Part shown: piece by piece, positions 16,888-25,854 of the stretch
How the letters are laid out: the number at the start of each line of letters is the position of its first letter
Numbering within the stretch: the stretch's first letter is position 1
From: Nocardioides sp. REDSEA-S33_B3
Lineage (GTDB): Bacteria; Actinomycetota; Actinomycetes; Propionibacteriales; Nocardioidaceae
Assembly (NCBI GenBank): GCA_001627335.1
Contig: LUPK01000015.1
Coordinates: forward strand, 1 to 64,000
Length of the DNA: 64,000 nt
Direction of reading: 5' to 3'
Translations under genes and position numbers: made by a program
Notes under the pieces: generated by a model
What the model saw: the letters and a program-made list of their open reading frames with translations, nothing else
Databases searched by the model: none
What the model was told of the DNA's origin: nothing

Positions 16888-18291
16888 ATGCGGTACCGCC
16901 AGGCCCTCGCCGGCCGCACGTTCGAGTTCGACGGGCTGGTCGACCTGCTCGGCAGGGCGAGCCCGGCCCGGTCCGGGGACCGCCTGGCGGGGTGCGGGGC
17001 CCAGAGCGACGTGGAGCGCGCAGCGGCGAGACACGCGCTGGCCGACGTGCCGCTCACCCGCTTCCTCGACGAGCACGTCGTCCCGCCGGAGACCGACGAC
17101 GTCTCGCGGCTGATCCTCGACCGGCACGACACGGACGCCTTCGCGCCGATCCGCTCGATGACCGTCGGCGAGCTGCGCGACCACCTGCTCACGGTCGCCG
17201 TCGCGCCCGACGCCGCGACCACGCTCGCCCGGCTGGGCCCGGGGCTGCTGCCCGAGATGGTCGCCGCGGTCTCCAAGCTGATGCGCAACCAGGACCTCGT
17301 GACCGTCGGGGCGGCGTGCCGCGTCACCACCGCGTTCCGTACGACGCTGGGCCTGCCGGGCCGCCTCTCGACCCGTCTCCAGCCCAACCACCCCACCGAC
17401 GACCCGGCCGGGGTGGCGACCTCGGTCCTCGACGGGCTGCTGCTGGGCTCGGGCGACGCGGTGATCGGCATCAACCCGGCCTCCGACAGCCCGGAGACGG
17501 TCACCCGACTGCTGCGGCTGCTCGACGAGGTGCGCGAGCGCTACGAGATCCCGACCCAGTCGTGCGTCCTCACTCACGTCACGACCACGATCGACCTGAT
17601 GGAGGCGGGCGAGCCGGTCGACCTGGTGTTCCAGTCGATCGCCGGCACCCAGGGCGCCAACAACGGCTTCGGGGTCACGATCGCCCAGCTCGCCGAGGCG
17701 CACGCCGCGGTGCAGGAGCTGGGGCGCGGCACGGTCGGCACGCAGGCGATGTACTTCGAGACCGGGCAGGGCTCCGCGCTCTCCGCCGACGCCCACCACG
17801 GCACCGGCGGTCGGCCCGTCGACCAGCAGACGCTCGAGGCCCGCGCCTACGGCCTGGCCCGCGCCTTCGACCCGTTCCTGGTCAACACCGTGGTCGGGTT
17901 CATCGGCCCGGAGTACCTCTACGACGGCAAGCAGATCGTCCGCGCCGGCCTGGAGGACCACTTCTGCGGCAAGCTGCTCGGCCTGCCGATGGGCGTCGAC
18001 GTCTGCTACACCAACCACGCCGAGGCCGACGACGACGACATGGACACCCTGCTCACGCTCCTGGGTGTCGCCGGGTGCACCTTCGTGATCGCGGTGCCGG
18101 GCGCCGACGACGTGATGCTCGGCTACCAGTCGACCTCCTTCCACGACGCGCTCTACGTGCGCCGGGTGCTCGGCAAGCGGCCGGCGCCGGAGTTCGAGGC
18201 GTGGCTGCAGGGCGTCGGCCTCGCGGCGCCGGACGGACGCATCCTCGACGTCGACCCGAGCCGCAGCCTGCTCAAGGAGCTGGTCCGGTGA
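16888..18291 (+). CDS. eutB: Ethanolamine ammonia-lyase large subunit
   Basis: Adenosylcobalamin-dependent enzyme converting ethanolamine to acetaldehyde and ammonia, here with EutC. The 467-residue product is full length for EutB and has recognisable blocks: MRYRQALAGRTFEFDGLVDLL, VFQSIAGTQGANNGFGV, MYFETGQGSALSADAHHG and MGVDVCYTNHAEADDDDMD. The ATG follows AGGAGG closely. No eutA reactivase, eutH permease or microcompartment shell gene is nearby, so this is the minimal cytosolic form known from actinobacteria, which uses ethanolamine as a nitrogen or carbon source. Confidence 0.95.
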   Translation: MRYRQALAGRTFEFDGLVDLLGRASPARSGDRLAGCGAQSDVERAAARHALADVPLTRFLDEHVVPPETDDVSRLILDRHDTDAFAPIRSMTVGELRDHLLTVAVAPDAATTLARLGPGLLPEMVAAVSKLMRNQDLVTVGAACRVTTAFRTTLGLPGRLSTRLQPNHPTDDPAGVATSVLDGLLLGSGDAVIGINPASDSPETVTRLLRLLDEVRERYEIPTQSCVLTHVTTTIDLMEAGEPVDLVFQSIAGTQGANNGFGVTIAQLAEAHAAVQELGRGTVGTQAMYFETGQGSALSADAHHGTGGRPVDQQTLEARAYGLARAFDPFLVNTVVGFIGPEYLYDGKQIVRAGLEDHFCGKLLGLPMGVDVCYTNHAEADDDDMDTLLTLLGVAGCTFVIAVPGADDVMLGYQSTSFHDALYVRRVLGKRPAPEFEAWLQGVGLAAPDGRILDVDPSRSLLKELVR

Positions 18292-19091
18292 CCGAGCAGA
18301 CCGACCAGCCGACCGACCGGCCGAGCGGACAGCCGAGCCCCGACTTCTGGGCGGCGCTCCGACCCACCACCACCGCCCGCGTGGGCTTGGGTCGCGCCGG
18401 CGACTCCGTGCCCACCCGCCGGCTGCTCGAGCTGCAGGCCGCCCACGCCGTCGCGCGCGATGCCGTCCACGCCTCCCTCGACGTCGAGGCGATGACCGCC
18501 GCGCTCGCCGGGCTCGGCCTCGGTGACCCGGTGCCGTTGACCAGTGCGGCCCCCGATCGCGCGACCTACCTTGCGCGCCCCGACCTGGGACGTACGCCGG
18601 CTGCGCCCCTCTCCCCCGCCGACCCGATCCCCGCCGACCCGATCCTCGCCGACCGCCCAGGCCGTCCCGACCTCGCGGTCGTGGTGGCCGACGGCCTGTC
18701 CGCGCTGGCCGTGCACCGGCACGCGGTGCCCCTGCTCGAGGCGCTGCTCCCCCTCGTCCCGCAGCTGGAGGTGGCGCCCCCGTGGTTGGCGGTCCAGGCC
18801 CGGGTGGCGATGGGCGACCACGTGGGCGCCCATCTCGGCGCGGCGATGACGCTGGTGCTGGTCGGCGAGCGGCCGGGCCTGTCCAGCAGCGACAGCCTCG
18901 GGGCCTACCTCACCTGGGGCGCCCGCCCCGGCACCCCCGACTCCGCCCGCAACTGTGTCAGCAACATCCGCCCGCCCCACGGACTCGACCACGCCACCGC
19001 CGCCCGCACCCTCGCCTCGCTGATGGAGGGGGCCCGGCGGCTCGGGGCCACCGGCGTACGCCTCAAGGACCGGCCGGACGCCCTGACCTGA
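18288..19091 (+). CDS. eutC: Ethanolamine ammonia-lyase small subunit
   Basis: Partner subunit of EutB that helps bind the cobalamin cofactor. The GTG start at 18288 overlaps the eutB stop (GTGA), so translation is coupled. The 267-residue product has the family segments DFWAALRPTTTARVGLGRAGDS, LAVVVADGLSALAVHRHA, VLVGERPGLSSSDSLGAYLTW and NCVSNIRPPHGL. A variable, proline- and aspartate-rich insert around residue 110-120 (SPADPIPADPILADRPG) contains a small internal duplication. The convergent neighbour is the LuxR/binding-protein fusion. Confidence 0.94.
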   Translation: MTEQTDQPTDRPSGQPSPDFWAALRPTTTARVGLGRAGDSVPTRRLLELQAAHAVARDAVHASLDVEAMTAALAGLGLGDPVPLTSAAPDRATYLARPDLGRTPAAPLSPADPIPADPILADRPGRPDLAVVVADGLSALAVHRHAVPLLEALLPLVPQLEVAPPWLAVQARVAMGDHVGAHLGAAMTLVLVGERPGLSSSDSLGAYLTWGARPGTPDSARNCVSNIRPPHGLDHATAARTLASLMEGARRLGATGVRLKDRPDALT

Positions 19092-19178
19092 CCGGCCCCG
19101 GCCCGACCAGCCCCGACCAGCCCAGCCCCGAACAACCCCGCACAACCCCGCTCCGACCCCGACCCGCGGCGAGTGAGA

Positions 19179-20999
19179 TCAGCCCGGCCACCAGGCCGGG
19201 GTCCGCAGCCGCGCCTCGGTGTAGGGCGAGGGGTGCACGATCCGCTGCCGGTTGTCCTGGATCTGGAACACCAGGTGCGCCATGGAGATCGACGGGTCCG
19301 GCGTCGCCAGCGGGTAGGCGAGCGCGGCCTGCCCGGCCCCGGCGAAACTGTAGGCGCCGTTGACGCCGCGGTGCACCCCGTGGCGCAGGCTCTCCGAGAC
19401 CGACCCGAAGTCGCGCGGCGAGTCGGCGGCGGCCCAGGCCTGCGCGAGCAGGCGCACCCGGTCGTAGGCGATGCCGGCGTGCGAGCGGCCGGGCGGGACG
19501 GCCCACTCGCGGCGGTAGGAGTCGATGAAGCGCCGCGCGACCCCGTCGGAGTAGGTGCCGGTGGTGGTGGCCCACAGCAGCCCCTCGGCCGCCGGCCCCA
19601 TCTCGACCCGGAACCGCGGGATGGACGGGGCGTAGAGCGCGTACAGCAGCGTCGGGGACGGGTCGGCCTGGAAGGACCGCACGAAGGTGCTGGTCTCGTG
19701 GGTGAAGTAGCTGCCGATCATGACGGCCGCCGGCGCGAGCTCGGCGACCCGGCGCCCCTGCTCGGCCCACGCCTCCTCGCCGCTCACGTCGTCGACGACG
19801 TAGTCGAGCTCCCACCCGGCACGCTCGGCCATCCGCACGGCGCGGTCGATCCCGAGGTCGCCGAGCTTCCAGCGGCCCCGGACGATCGCCAGCGAGCGCG
19901 AGGTCGTCTCGAGCTGGCCGCTGTCGCGCAGCTCGGTGAGCGCGTGCACGAAGCCCGGCCCGTAGTTCGTGTCGCTGGGACAGATCTGGAAGATGTGGCC
20001 GTAGCGCCCGGGGTTGTCCTCGACCAGGCGCACCATCGACTCCAGCGTCGCTGCGTGGAGGTACGGCGCACCGTGCTCGGCCGCGATCTCGTGCGCGACC
20101 TGCTGGTCGCCGAGGTACCCGGACACGAGGGCGTCGACGTCGCGCCCGGCGAGCTCGGAGAACGCCTGCTCGATGGAGCCGGGGTCCTTGATGTCGAGGT
20201 CGACGTTGACCAGCTCGACGTGCCGCCCGCCGATGCCGCCGCGGGCGTTGAGCTGGCTGATGGCCAGCTGGCTGGCCCGGATCATCTCCTCGCCGTCCTC
20301 GGCGATCTCCCCGGTGACGGGGAAGGCGCTGCCGAGCAGGATCGGGCGGCGTACCGAGCGGCGCCGGCTCGGGACGGTCGGGGCCGTGGGTGTCCCCGGA
20401 CGCACCAGCCCGCCGACGATCGGCGGTGGGGTGGGCTCCTCGTCCTCCGTGCTGAGGATCCCCAGCAGCAGCCGCTCGAAGCCGGCTGCGCCGCCCGGCA
20501 CCGGCAGCAGGAGCAGGCTCTCCTCGACGGCCACGGCGGCCGCGGCGGCGCGCGTGCGCACCTCGAGCTTGGTCAGCAGCCGCTCGACGTGGGTGGTGAC
20601 CGTCCGGACGCTGGCCCACAGCCGCTCGGCGACCTCCGCGTTCGACAGGCCGCCCGCCAGCAGGGTGAGGACCTCCAGCTCGCGCTGGGTGATGCCGTAC
20701 GGCGGCGTGGAGTCCTCCAGCCAGGTCAGCGAGGTCCGCGCACCGGCCCCGCCGCTGCGGATCGTGGCGAAGGCCAGGCTCCGGTCGGCCGCCCGCCAGT
20801 AGAAGGAGATCTCGTGGTGACCCTCGAGCCGCCCGGCCCGGCGGGCCAGGGCCACCAGGTCCTCCCACGACCGGGTCTGCGCCCCGGCGACGTCGAGGCC
20901 CCGCACCGTGGTCAGCTCCCCGTGGGCGTCGAGCACCACCTCGTGGGCGGCGGCGCGGTCATGGGGCGTTCGGGCGTCGGCGAGCACAGGTCCTCCCAT
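19179..20999 (-). CDS. LuxR-type HTH fused to a cytoplasmic ligand-binding (Peripla_BP_6-like) domain
   Basis: A one-component regulator of about 606 residues. Residues about 103-150 are a LuxR/GerE helix-turn-helix (ITQRELEVLTLLAGGLSNAEVAERLWASVRTVTTHV region). Residues about 207-606 are a type-1 periplasmic-binding fold of the amide/urea/branched amino acid group (ILLGSAFPVTGEIAEDG, GGIGGRHVELVNVD, GYLGDQQV, HAGIAYDRVRLLAQAW). There is no signal peptide or membrane segment, so the binding domain should work in the cytoplasm, as AmiC does. A GTG five codons in, 4 nt behind GGAGG, may be the true start. It lies downstream of the ABC importer operon, behind a hairpin, and converges on eutC. 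The ligand is unknown; an amide, imide or amine fits the neighbours. Confidence 0.85.
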   Translation of the reverse strand: MGGPVLADARTPHDRAAAHEVVLDAHGELTTVRGLDVAGAQTRSWEDLVALARRAGRLEGHHEISFYWRAADRSLAFATIRSGGAGARTSLTWLEDSTPPYGITQRELEVLTLLAGGLSNAEVAERLWASVRTVTTHVERLLTKLEVRTRAAAAAVAVEESLLLLPVPGGAAGFERLLLGILSTEDEEPTPPPIVGGLVRPGTPTAPTVPSRRRSVRRPILLGSAFPVTGEIAEDGEEMIRASQLAISQLNARGGIGGRHVELVNVDLDIKDPGSIEQAFSELAGRDVDALVSGYLGDQQVAHEIAAEHGAPYLHAATLESMVRLVEDNPGRYGHIFQICPSDTNYGPGFVHALTELRDSGQLETTSRSLAIVRGRWKLGDLGIDRAVRMAERAGWELDYVVDDVSGEEAWAEQGRRVAELAPAAVMIGSYFTHETSTFVRSFQADPSPTLLYALYAPSIPRFRVEMGPAAEGLLWATTTGTYSDGVARRFIDSYRREWAVPPGRSHAGIAYDRVRLLAQAWAAADSPRDFGSVSESLRHGVHRGVNGAYSFAGAGQAALAYPLATPDPSISMAHLVFQIQDNRQRIVHPSPYTEARLRTPAWWPG

Positions 21000-21018
21000 C
21001 CTGGGCGTCGGGGCCCGA

Positions 21019-21051
21019 GCCCCGGACCAGGCTAGGCCGCCGGTCCGGGGC
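21019..21051 (-). terminator. GC-rich hairpin downstream of the permease gene
   Basis: GCCCCGGACC (21019-21028) pairs perfectly with GGTCCGGGGC (21042-21051) around a 13-nt loop. It sits 50 bp after the permease stop and just upstream of the regulator's start. There is no clear T tract, which is common in high-GC bacteria. It probably ends the importer operon and separates it from the regulator gene. Confidence 0.55.
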
Positions 21052-21100
21052 GTGGGGCCGCTGTGGTCTCCCGAGTCCGAAAAGTGAGCCGCCCGTGACC

Positions 21101-22108
21101 TCAGGACCGTCGCTGGCGCGACCAGGAGTCCAGCGCCACGGCGAGCAGGACGATGGTGCCCTTGGCGATGAGCTGCCAGTTCTGGGAGAGGTTGAGGCTG
21201 TAGAAGAGGTTGGTCAGCGTCGCGAAGATCAGCAGGCCCACCGCCGAGCGCCACACGGCCCCCTCGCCGCCGCGCAGCGAGGTGCCGCCGACGATGACGA
21301 TCGCGATCGCGTCCAGGGCGATGTTGGCCCCCACGTCGGCCTGCCCGACCCCCAGGCGCGAGGCGTCGATCGTGCCGGCGAAGGCCGCCAGGGCCCCGGT
21401 CATCACGTAGACGCTGGCGGTCAGGTCGGTCACCCGGAGCCCCGAGAGCCAGCCGGCCTCGTGGTTGCCGCCGATCGCGTAGATGTTGCGGCCGTAGCGG
21501 GTGGAGGCGAGCAGCACGCCGCCGATGACGAAGGTGACCGCCAGGATCAGGATCGGGGTGGGGATGCCGGCGACGCTGGAGCGTGCCAGCACCTTGAACT
21601 GCGGGTCCGAGACGATGAACGGCGCCGAGCCGGAGTAGAGGTAGGCCACGCCCGAGATCACCGAGGCGCTGCCGAGCGTCGCGACGAACGGGTTGATGCC
21701 GATCCGTGCCACCAGCAGGCCGTTGACCAGGCCGCACACCAGGCCGGCCCCGAGGGCGGCCAGGATGCCGAGGGCGGGTGAGCCCGTGGAGATGGCGACG
21801 CCGGCCGAGACCGTCGCGCCCAGGGCGTACGTCGCCCCCACCGACAGGTCGAAGCCGCCGGAGATGATCACGAACGTCATGCCGAGGGCGACGATGCCGA
21901 CGGCGGTGTTCTGCAGCAGCAGGTCGCGCAGGTTCTCCGGCGAGACGAAGCCCGGGTAGAGCGCGGTCGCGAGGACGACCAGCCCGAGCAGCGCCAGGAT
22001 CATGGCGTAGCGCTGCAGCAGCACCGCGGCCGAGAGCCGCTGGGTCGGGCTCGGGGCCGGGCCCCCGGCCACGGCCGGGGCGGGGTCGAGGTCAGTGGAC
22101 TGGTTCAT
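21101..22108 (-). CDS. ABC importer permease (RbsC/BPD_transp_2 family)
   Basis: Membrane subunit of a ribose-type ABC importer, 335 residues with 8-10 hydrophobic helices. Family blocks are clear: NTAVGIVALGMTFVIISGGFDLSVGA, NPFVATLGSASVISGVAYLYSG, GRNIYAIGGNHEAGWLSGL and AIVIVGGTSLRGGEGAVWRS. The EAA-like coupling region and terminal SLNLSQNWQLIAKGTIVLLAVALD are intact. Its start overlaps the ATPase gene by 17 nt, so the two are coupled. RbsC-type permeases usually carry sugars, but this class also carries nucleosides, autoinducer-2 and other small polar molecules, so substrate cannot be read from it. Confidence 0.92.
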   Translation of the reverse strand: MNQSTDLDPAPAVAGGPAPSPTQRLSAAVLLQRYAMILALLGLVVLATALYPGFVSPENLRDLLLQNTAVGIVALGMTFVIISGGFDLSVGATYALGATVSAGVAISTGSPALGILAALGAGLVCGLVNGLLVARIGINPFVATLGSASVISGVAYLYSGSAPFIVSDPQFKVLARSSVAGIPTPILILAVTFVIGGVLLASTRYGRNIYAIGGNHEAGWLSGLRVTDLTASVYVMTGALAAFAGTIDASRLGVGQADVGANIALDAIAIVIVGGTSLRGGEGAVWRSAVGLLIFATLTNLFYSLNLSQNWQLIAKGTIVLLAVALDSWSRQRRS

Positions 22109-23639
22109 GGTTCTCTCCTGAGCTGAAGCCGTGGTGGACGACGGCGTCGACGGTGAACTCGGGGTCGTCGGCGGGGATCTCGCGGACGACGCGGCCGTGG
22201 GCGAAGACCAGCAGCCGGTGGGCGATGGCCAGGACCTCCTCGAGCTCGGAGGACGTCACCACGACCGCGGCGCCCTCCTCCGCGAGCCGGACCAGCGAGG
22301 TCAGCACCTCGGCCTTGGCGCCGATGTCGATCCCGCGGGTGGGCTCGTCGATGAGGAAGACGTCGGGGCGGTGGCCGGCCCACTTGGCCAGCAGCACCTT
22401 CTGCTGGTTGCCACCGGACAGGTTGCGCACCGGCTCGCCGACCCGCGCGCGGTTGAACGCGAAGAACTCACCGGTCTCGCCGGTCTCGGCGGCCTCCGCG
22501 TCACGGTCCAGGAACGGCTTCCGACCGGCCGCGGACCGGCCCAGCCAGTAGTTGCTGGTGGCGTCCATGCCGAGGACCAGCGCCTGCTTGCGCGACTCGG
22601 GGACCAGGACGACCCCGGCGTCGACGCTGCTGCGCACCCGGCGCGGCCAGTCGCGGTCCTGCCCGTGCAGGCGCATCCGCCCGGTGGAGGACGGCTCGGC
22701 CCCGGCCAGCGAGCGCAGGAACGTCGTCCGCCCGGAGCCGACCAGGCCCCACAGGCCGACGACCTCGCCGGCCCTCACCGTCATCGCGATGTCCTCCAGG
22801 ACGCCCGGGAGGCAGACCTCCTCGACGTGGAGCACCTCGTCGCCGATCGGGTGCGTGCCGCGGTCGGCGAGCTTGTCGACGCTGCGGCCGACCATGTGCT
22901 CGATGAGGGTGGGCCGGGTCCACTCCGCTCGCGGCGCGCTGCGCACGACGGCGCCGTCGCGCAGCACGGTGATGGTGTCGCTGAGGTCGAGGACCTCCTC
23001 GAGGTTGTGGCTGACGAAGACGATGGTGGTGCCGCGCGCGACCAGCGTCCGCAGCACCCGGTAGAGCGTCTCGCGCTCGTGCTCGGCCAGGGCCGCGGTC
23101 GGCTCGTCGAGCACCACGATCCGGGCGTCGCTCTGGACGCCGCGCATGATCTCCAGCATCTGCTGCTGGGAGACCGACAGGTCGCGTACGACGGTGCCCG
23201 GGGGCACGTGGACGTCCAGCTCCTCGCACAGCTCGAGGTAGCGCCGGCGCATCCATCGGCGGTCCAGCAGGCCGCGACGGCTGCGGGTCTGCCCGAGGAA
23301 GACGTTCGCCTCGGCCGAGAGGCCGGGGATCATCGTGAGCTCCTGGTAGACGGTGACCAGGCCGAGCTCACGGCTCTCCCGCGGGTCGCCGCCGCTGAGC
23401 CGGCGGCCGAAGACCTCGACGGTGCCGTCGTCGGCCGCGAGCCGGCCGCTGATCATGCCGAGGAGCGTGGACTTCCCGGCTCCGTTCTCCCCGACGAGGG
23501 CGTGCACCTCGCCGGGACGGACCGTGACGTCGGCGCCCTGCACGGCGACGGCTCCGCTGAAGACCTTGCGTGCGCCCCGGCAGCGGATCGCCGGTGCGTG
23601 GGTGACCGCGTCGGGCGCGGTCGTGGTCGCGACGGGCAT
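22092..23639 (-). CDS. ABC importer ATPase (RbsA-like, two nucleotide-binding domains)
   Basis: A 515-residue duplicated ATPase. The first domain has Walker A GENGAGKST, signature LSVSQQQML and Walker B IVVLDEPTAAL. The second has the degenerate Walker A GLVGSGRTT (Arg in place of Lys, normal for RbsA), signature LSGGNQQKV and Walker B VFLIDEPTRGID. All features of a working RbsA-type protein are present. It lies between the binding-protein gene (130 bp upstream, with a strong hairpin in the gap) and the permease gene (17-nt overlap). Confidence 0.93.
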   Translation of the reverse strand: MPVATTTAPDAVTHAPAIRCRGARKVFSGAVAVQGADVTVRPGEVHALVGENGAGKSTLLGMISGRLAADDGTVEVFGRRLSGGDPRESRELGLVTVYQELTMIPGLSAEANVFLGQTRSRRGLLDRRWMRRRYLELCEELDVHVPPGTVVRDLSVSQQQMLEIMRGVQSDARIVVLDEPTAALAEHERETLYRVLRTLVARGTTIVFVSHNLEEVLDLSDTITVLRDGAVVRSAPRAEWTRPTLIEHMVGRSVDKLADRGTHPIGDEVLHVEEVCLPGVLEDIAMTVRAGEVVGLWGLVGSGRTTFLRSLAGAEPSSTGRMRLHGQDRDWPRRVRSSVDAGVVLVPESRKQALVLGMDATSNYWLGRSAAGRKPFLDRDAEAAETGETGEFFAFNRARVGEPVRNLSGGNQQKVLLAKWAGHRPDVFLIDEPTRGIDIGAKAEVLTSLVRLAEEGAAVVVTSSELEEVLAIAHRLLVFAHGRVVREIPADDPEFTVDAVVHHGFSSGENHEPVH

Positions 23640-23710
23640 CGGACCTCCTGGAGGTGGGCTGGGTCAGGTCGCTGGTTCGGGTCGCCGGACCGGGCTCGGT
23701 CCGGTGGAGG

Positions 23711-23753
23711 GCCGTGCCGGTCACCGGGGACGGCGTCCGGTGACCGGCACGGC
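23711..23753 (-). promoter_or_regulatory. 17-bp perfect stem-loop between binding-protein and ATPase genes
   Basis: GCCGTGCCGGTCACCGG (23711-23727) pairs perfectly with 23737-23753 around a 9-nt loop, starting 16 bp after the binding-protein stop. Such intercistronic hairpins in importer operons commonly stabilise the upstream message or partly terminate it, so that binding protein greatly outnumbers the membrane subunits. A second, 6-bp dyad around GGACCGGGCTCGGTCC lies in the same gap. Confidence 0.7.
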
Positions 23754-23769
23754 CGGCGTGGGGCGCGGC

Positions 23770-24810
23770 TCAGTACTCCGCGGAGAACTGGTCGACGTTG
23801 TCCGGGGTCGCGAACGGCGTACCGGGCAGCGAGTCGGACTCGGCGAGGTTGATGAACACCGGGACGTCCTCGCCGGAGACGTAGTCGGCGACGGCCTCGA
23901 TGGCCTCGCGGGTCTCCTGACGCGGCAGCATCATCACCGAGCTCTCCAGCCCGCCGGACTCCAGCTGGGACAGGGCCCACTCGTCGCCGCCGAAGTCGTA
24001 GATCTCGACGTCCTTGCCGCCGACGGCCTCGACGACGCCGCGGGTCATGCCGGAGAAGTTCGACATGATGATGTCGATGTCGGGGTTGGCCTGGACGATC
24101 GTCTGGGCCGCGTCGAACGCCTTGGGGGTGGTGTAGTCGGTGGTCTGCTGCGCCACGACCTCGAAGCCCTCGGCGTCCTCGAAGGCCTGCGCGGCCTCGA
24201 AGAAGCAGATGGTGTTGGCGTTGAGGTCCGGGCCGGAGACCAGCCCGATCTTGGCGCCGTCGGGGTGGGAGTCGATGACGTCCTGCACCCAGTCCTGGTA
24301 GACGTCGAGGGTCTGTCCGCCGACGTAGGTGATGGTGCCGGGCTGGTAGGTCTCCTCGCCCAGGCTCGTGGCGCGGCCGCAGATGGGCAGGTTGAAGACG
24401 GAGACCAGCACGTCCTTCTCGGGCGCCTCGGTGGTGAGGATGTCGCACACGAGGTTGCCGTCGTTGGGCTCGACGACGAAGGCGTTGTACTTGCCGCTGG
24501 TGAGCGCCTGCTGCATCTGGTCGTACTGCGTCTGCGCGTTGAACTCGCCGTCGAAGACGTCGAGGTCGGCACCGAGCTCGTCGGCCACGGTGTTGGCCTC
24601 GTCGATGGCGGCCTGCAGGTAGGAGTTGCTGCTGCCGGCGGAGAAGTAGGCGATCTTCAGGTCGGCGGGGTCGTCGACGGGAGCGGCGATGATCTCCGCG
24701 TCGGTGTCCCCACCGGTCGCGGTGTCGGTGACGCCGCTGGAGCAGGCCGCCATCGACAGGCAGGTGGTCACGGCCAGGGCCGCGACGCGAAGGGTGCGGT
24801 GGGTCTTCAT
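23770..24810 (-). CDS. ABC importer substrate-binding lipoprotein (RbsB-like)
   Basis: A 346-residue lipoprotein: an N-terminal Arg/Lys-containing signal, hydrophobic core and lipobox LSMAAC with modified Cys at about residue 23. The mature part is a Peripla_BP_4 fold with ADLKIAYFSAGSSNSYLQAAIDEA, the classic opening of ribose-type binding proteins, then YNAFVVEPNDGNLVCDIL, KIGLVSGPDLNANTICFFEAAQAF and IIMSNFSGMTRGVVEAVGG. It is anchored outside the membrane and delivers ligand to the permease below it. The gap of 142 bp upstream to the deacetylase-like gene has no strong hairpin, so it may be part of the same transcript as the enzymes. Confidence 0.9.
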   Translation of the reverse strand: MKTHRTLRVAALAVTTCLSMAACSSGVTDTATGGDTDAEIIAAPVDDPADLKIAYFSAGSSNSYLQAAIDEANTVADELGADLDVFDGEFNAQTQYDQMQQALTSGKYNAFVVEPNDGNLVCDILTTEAPEKDVLVSVFNLPICGRATSLGEETYQPGTITYVGGQTLDVYQDWVQDVIDSHPDGAKIGLVSGPDLNANTICFFEAAQAFEDAEGFEVVAQQTTDYTTPKAFDAAQTIVQANPDIDIIMSNFSGMTRGVVEAVGGKDVEIYDFGGDEWALSQLESGGLESSVMMLPRQETREAIEAVADYVSGEDVPVFINLAESDSLPGTPFATPDNVDQFSAEY

Positions 24811-24952
24811 GGTGTCCTCACTGGGTTGCCGGGTGCTCCGGCGCTGGGGTGGTGGATCCGAGAAGGTGGCGGCGACGCTGCCGTCGGGGGGTCTGAGGGT
24901 TCTGAGGGGTTCAGAGCGGTTCTGGGGCGGCTGGGTGCGCTGGTCGCTGGCG

Positions 24953-25792
24953 TCAGTCGGTCCAGCAGTCGTAGATCTCGCTGAGCGAGGCGAACCAGAC
25001 GCCGTCGTGGCCGGCCATGTGGGTCAGCAGCCGCTCCATGCCGAGCAGGTGGTGGGCGCGGCCGATGGTCTGCGGGTGGACGGTGATCGCCAGGACCGGG
25101 TTGGTCTCGCGCTCGTAGGCGAAGTCGAAGTGGTCCTGGAAGCGCTGGAACATCACCTCGGCGGAGCCGAGGCCCTGGTTCACACCGGGGATGTACTCGC
25201 CGACAGGGAAGTCGTCGAGGTACCACGAGACGGGGAACTCCAGGATCGGGCTCTCCGGCCCGCGCACCGAGCCCTCCTCCCAGCGCACCTCGACCGGGCG
25301 CGGGTGGTAGGGCTGGAAGTCGCGGCCCATCAGCGAGGAGTCCCACTCGAAGCCGGTCTTCTCCAGCAGGGCCAGGGTGTGCTCGGTGAAGTCCCACGCC
25401 GGCGAGCGGTAGCCCCGAGGGCGCTTGCCGACGTGCTTGAGGTGGCCCTCGATGGTCTGTTCCATCAGCCGGACCTCGGTCTCCTCGTCCAGCGAGGGCA
25501 CCGACTCGTGGAAGCAGCCGTGGGCGGCGATCTCCTGGTCGGCCTCGAGGATGGTGGCGAAGGCCTCGGGGAAGGTCTCCATGGAGTGCACCGGGGTGCA
25601 CCAGGTGCCGGTGATGTCGAAGCGGTCGAAGAGGTCCAGCACCCGGGGGACGCCGACCTCGGCGCCGAACTCGCCGCGGGAGAGGTAGCTGGGGCTGGTC
25701 TTGCCGAAGGTGCCCATCCAGACGGAGTGGGCGTCGAAGTCGCAGCCGATGTTGACGGCGATCTTCTTGCCGGCGGGCAGGGTGAGAGGCAT
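24953..25792 (-). CDS. NodB-fold polysaccharide deacetylase family hydrolase (imidase/allantoinase-like)
   Basis: A 279-residue cytoplasmic protein with no signal peptide, so a cell-wall role is unlikely. NodB motifs are the cytosolic PuuE/HpPgdA variant: CDFDAHS (Asp18, Asp20), AAHGCFHES (His91, His95) and YRSPAWDFT (129-133). This subgroup includes the cofactor-free allantoinase PuuE and bacterial cyclic imide hydrolases, which open C-N rings rather than deacetylate sugars; that is family knowledge. ATG at 25792 follows GAAAGGA. Next to a nitrilase-family amidase and an importer, ring opening of an imported imide, ureide or lactam is my inference. Confidence 0.85.
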   Translation of the reverse strand: MPLTLPAGKKIAVNIGCDFDAHSVWMGTFGKTSPSYLSRGEFGAEVGVPRVLDLFDRFDITGTWCTPVHSMETFPEAFATILEADQEIAAHGCFHESVPSLDEETEVRLMEQTIEGHLKHVGKRPRGYRSPAWDFTEHTLALLEKTGFEWDSSLMGRDFQPYHPRPVEVRWEEGSVRGPESPILEFPVSWYLDDFPVGEYIPGVNQGLGSAEVMFQRFQDHFDFAYERETNPVLAITVHPQTIGRAHHLLGMERLLTHMAGHDGVWFASLSEIYDCWTD

Positions 25793-25854
25793 CGCGGGTC
25801 CTTTCGCAGGGCGCAGCAGGTGGTGGCGCGGGTCGTGGGGCGAGCGGGCGTCGG

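Noticed and set aside
16888..19091. Ethanolamine microcompartment operon
   Set aside because: Only eutBC present; no shell, eutA, eutH or aldehyde dehydrogenase genes in the window.
19063..20868. 601-codon minus-strand open frame overlapping the regulator
   Set aside because: An out-of-frame reading of the same strand rich in R, G, P and A; the LuxR/binding-protein frame explains the region.
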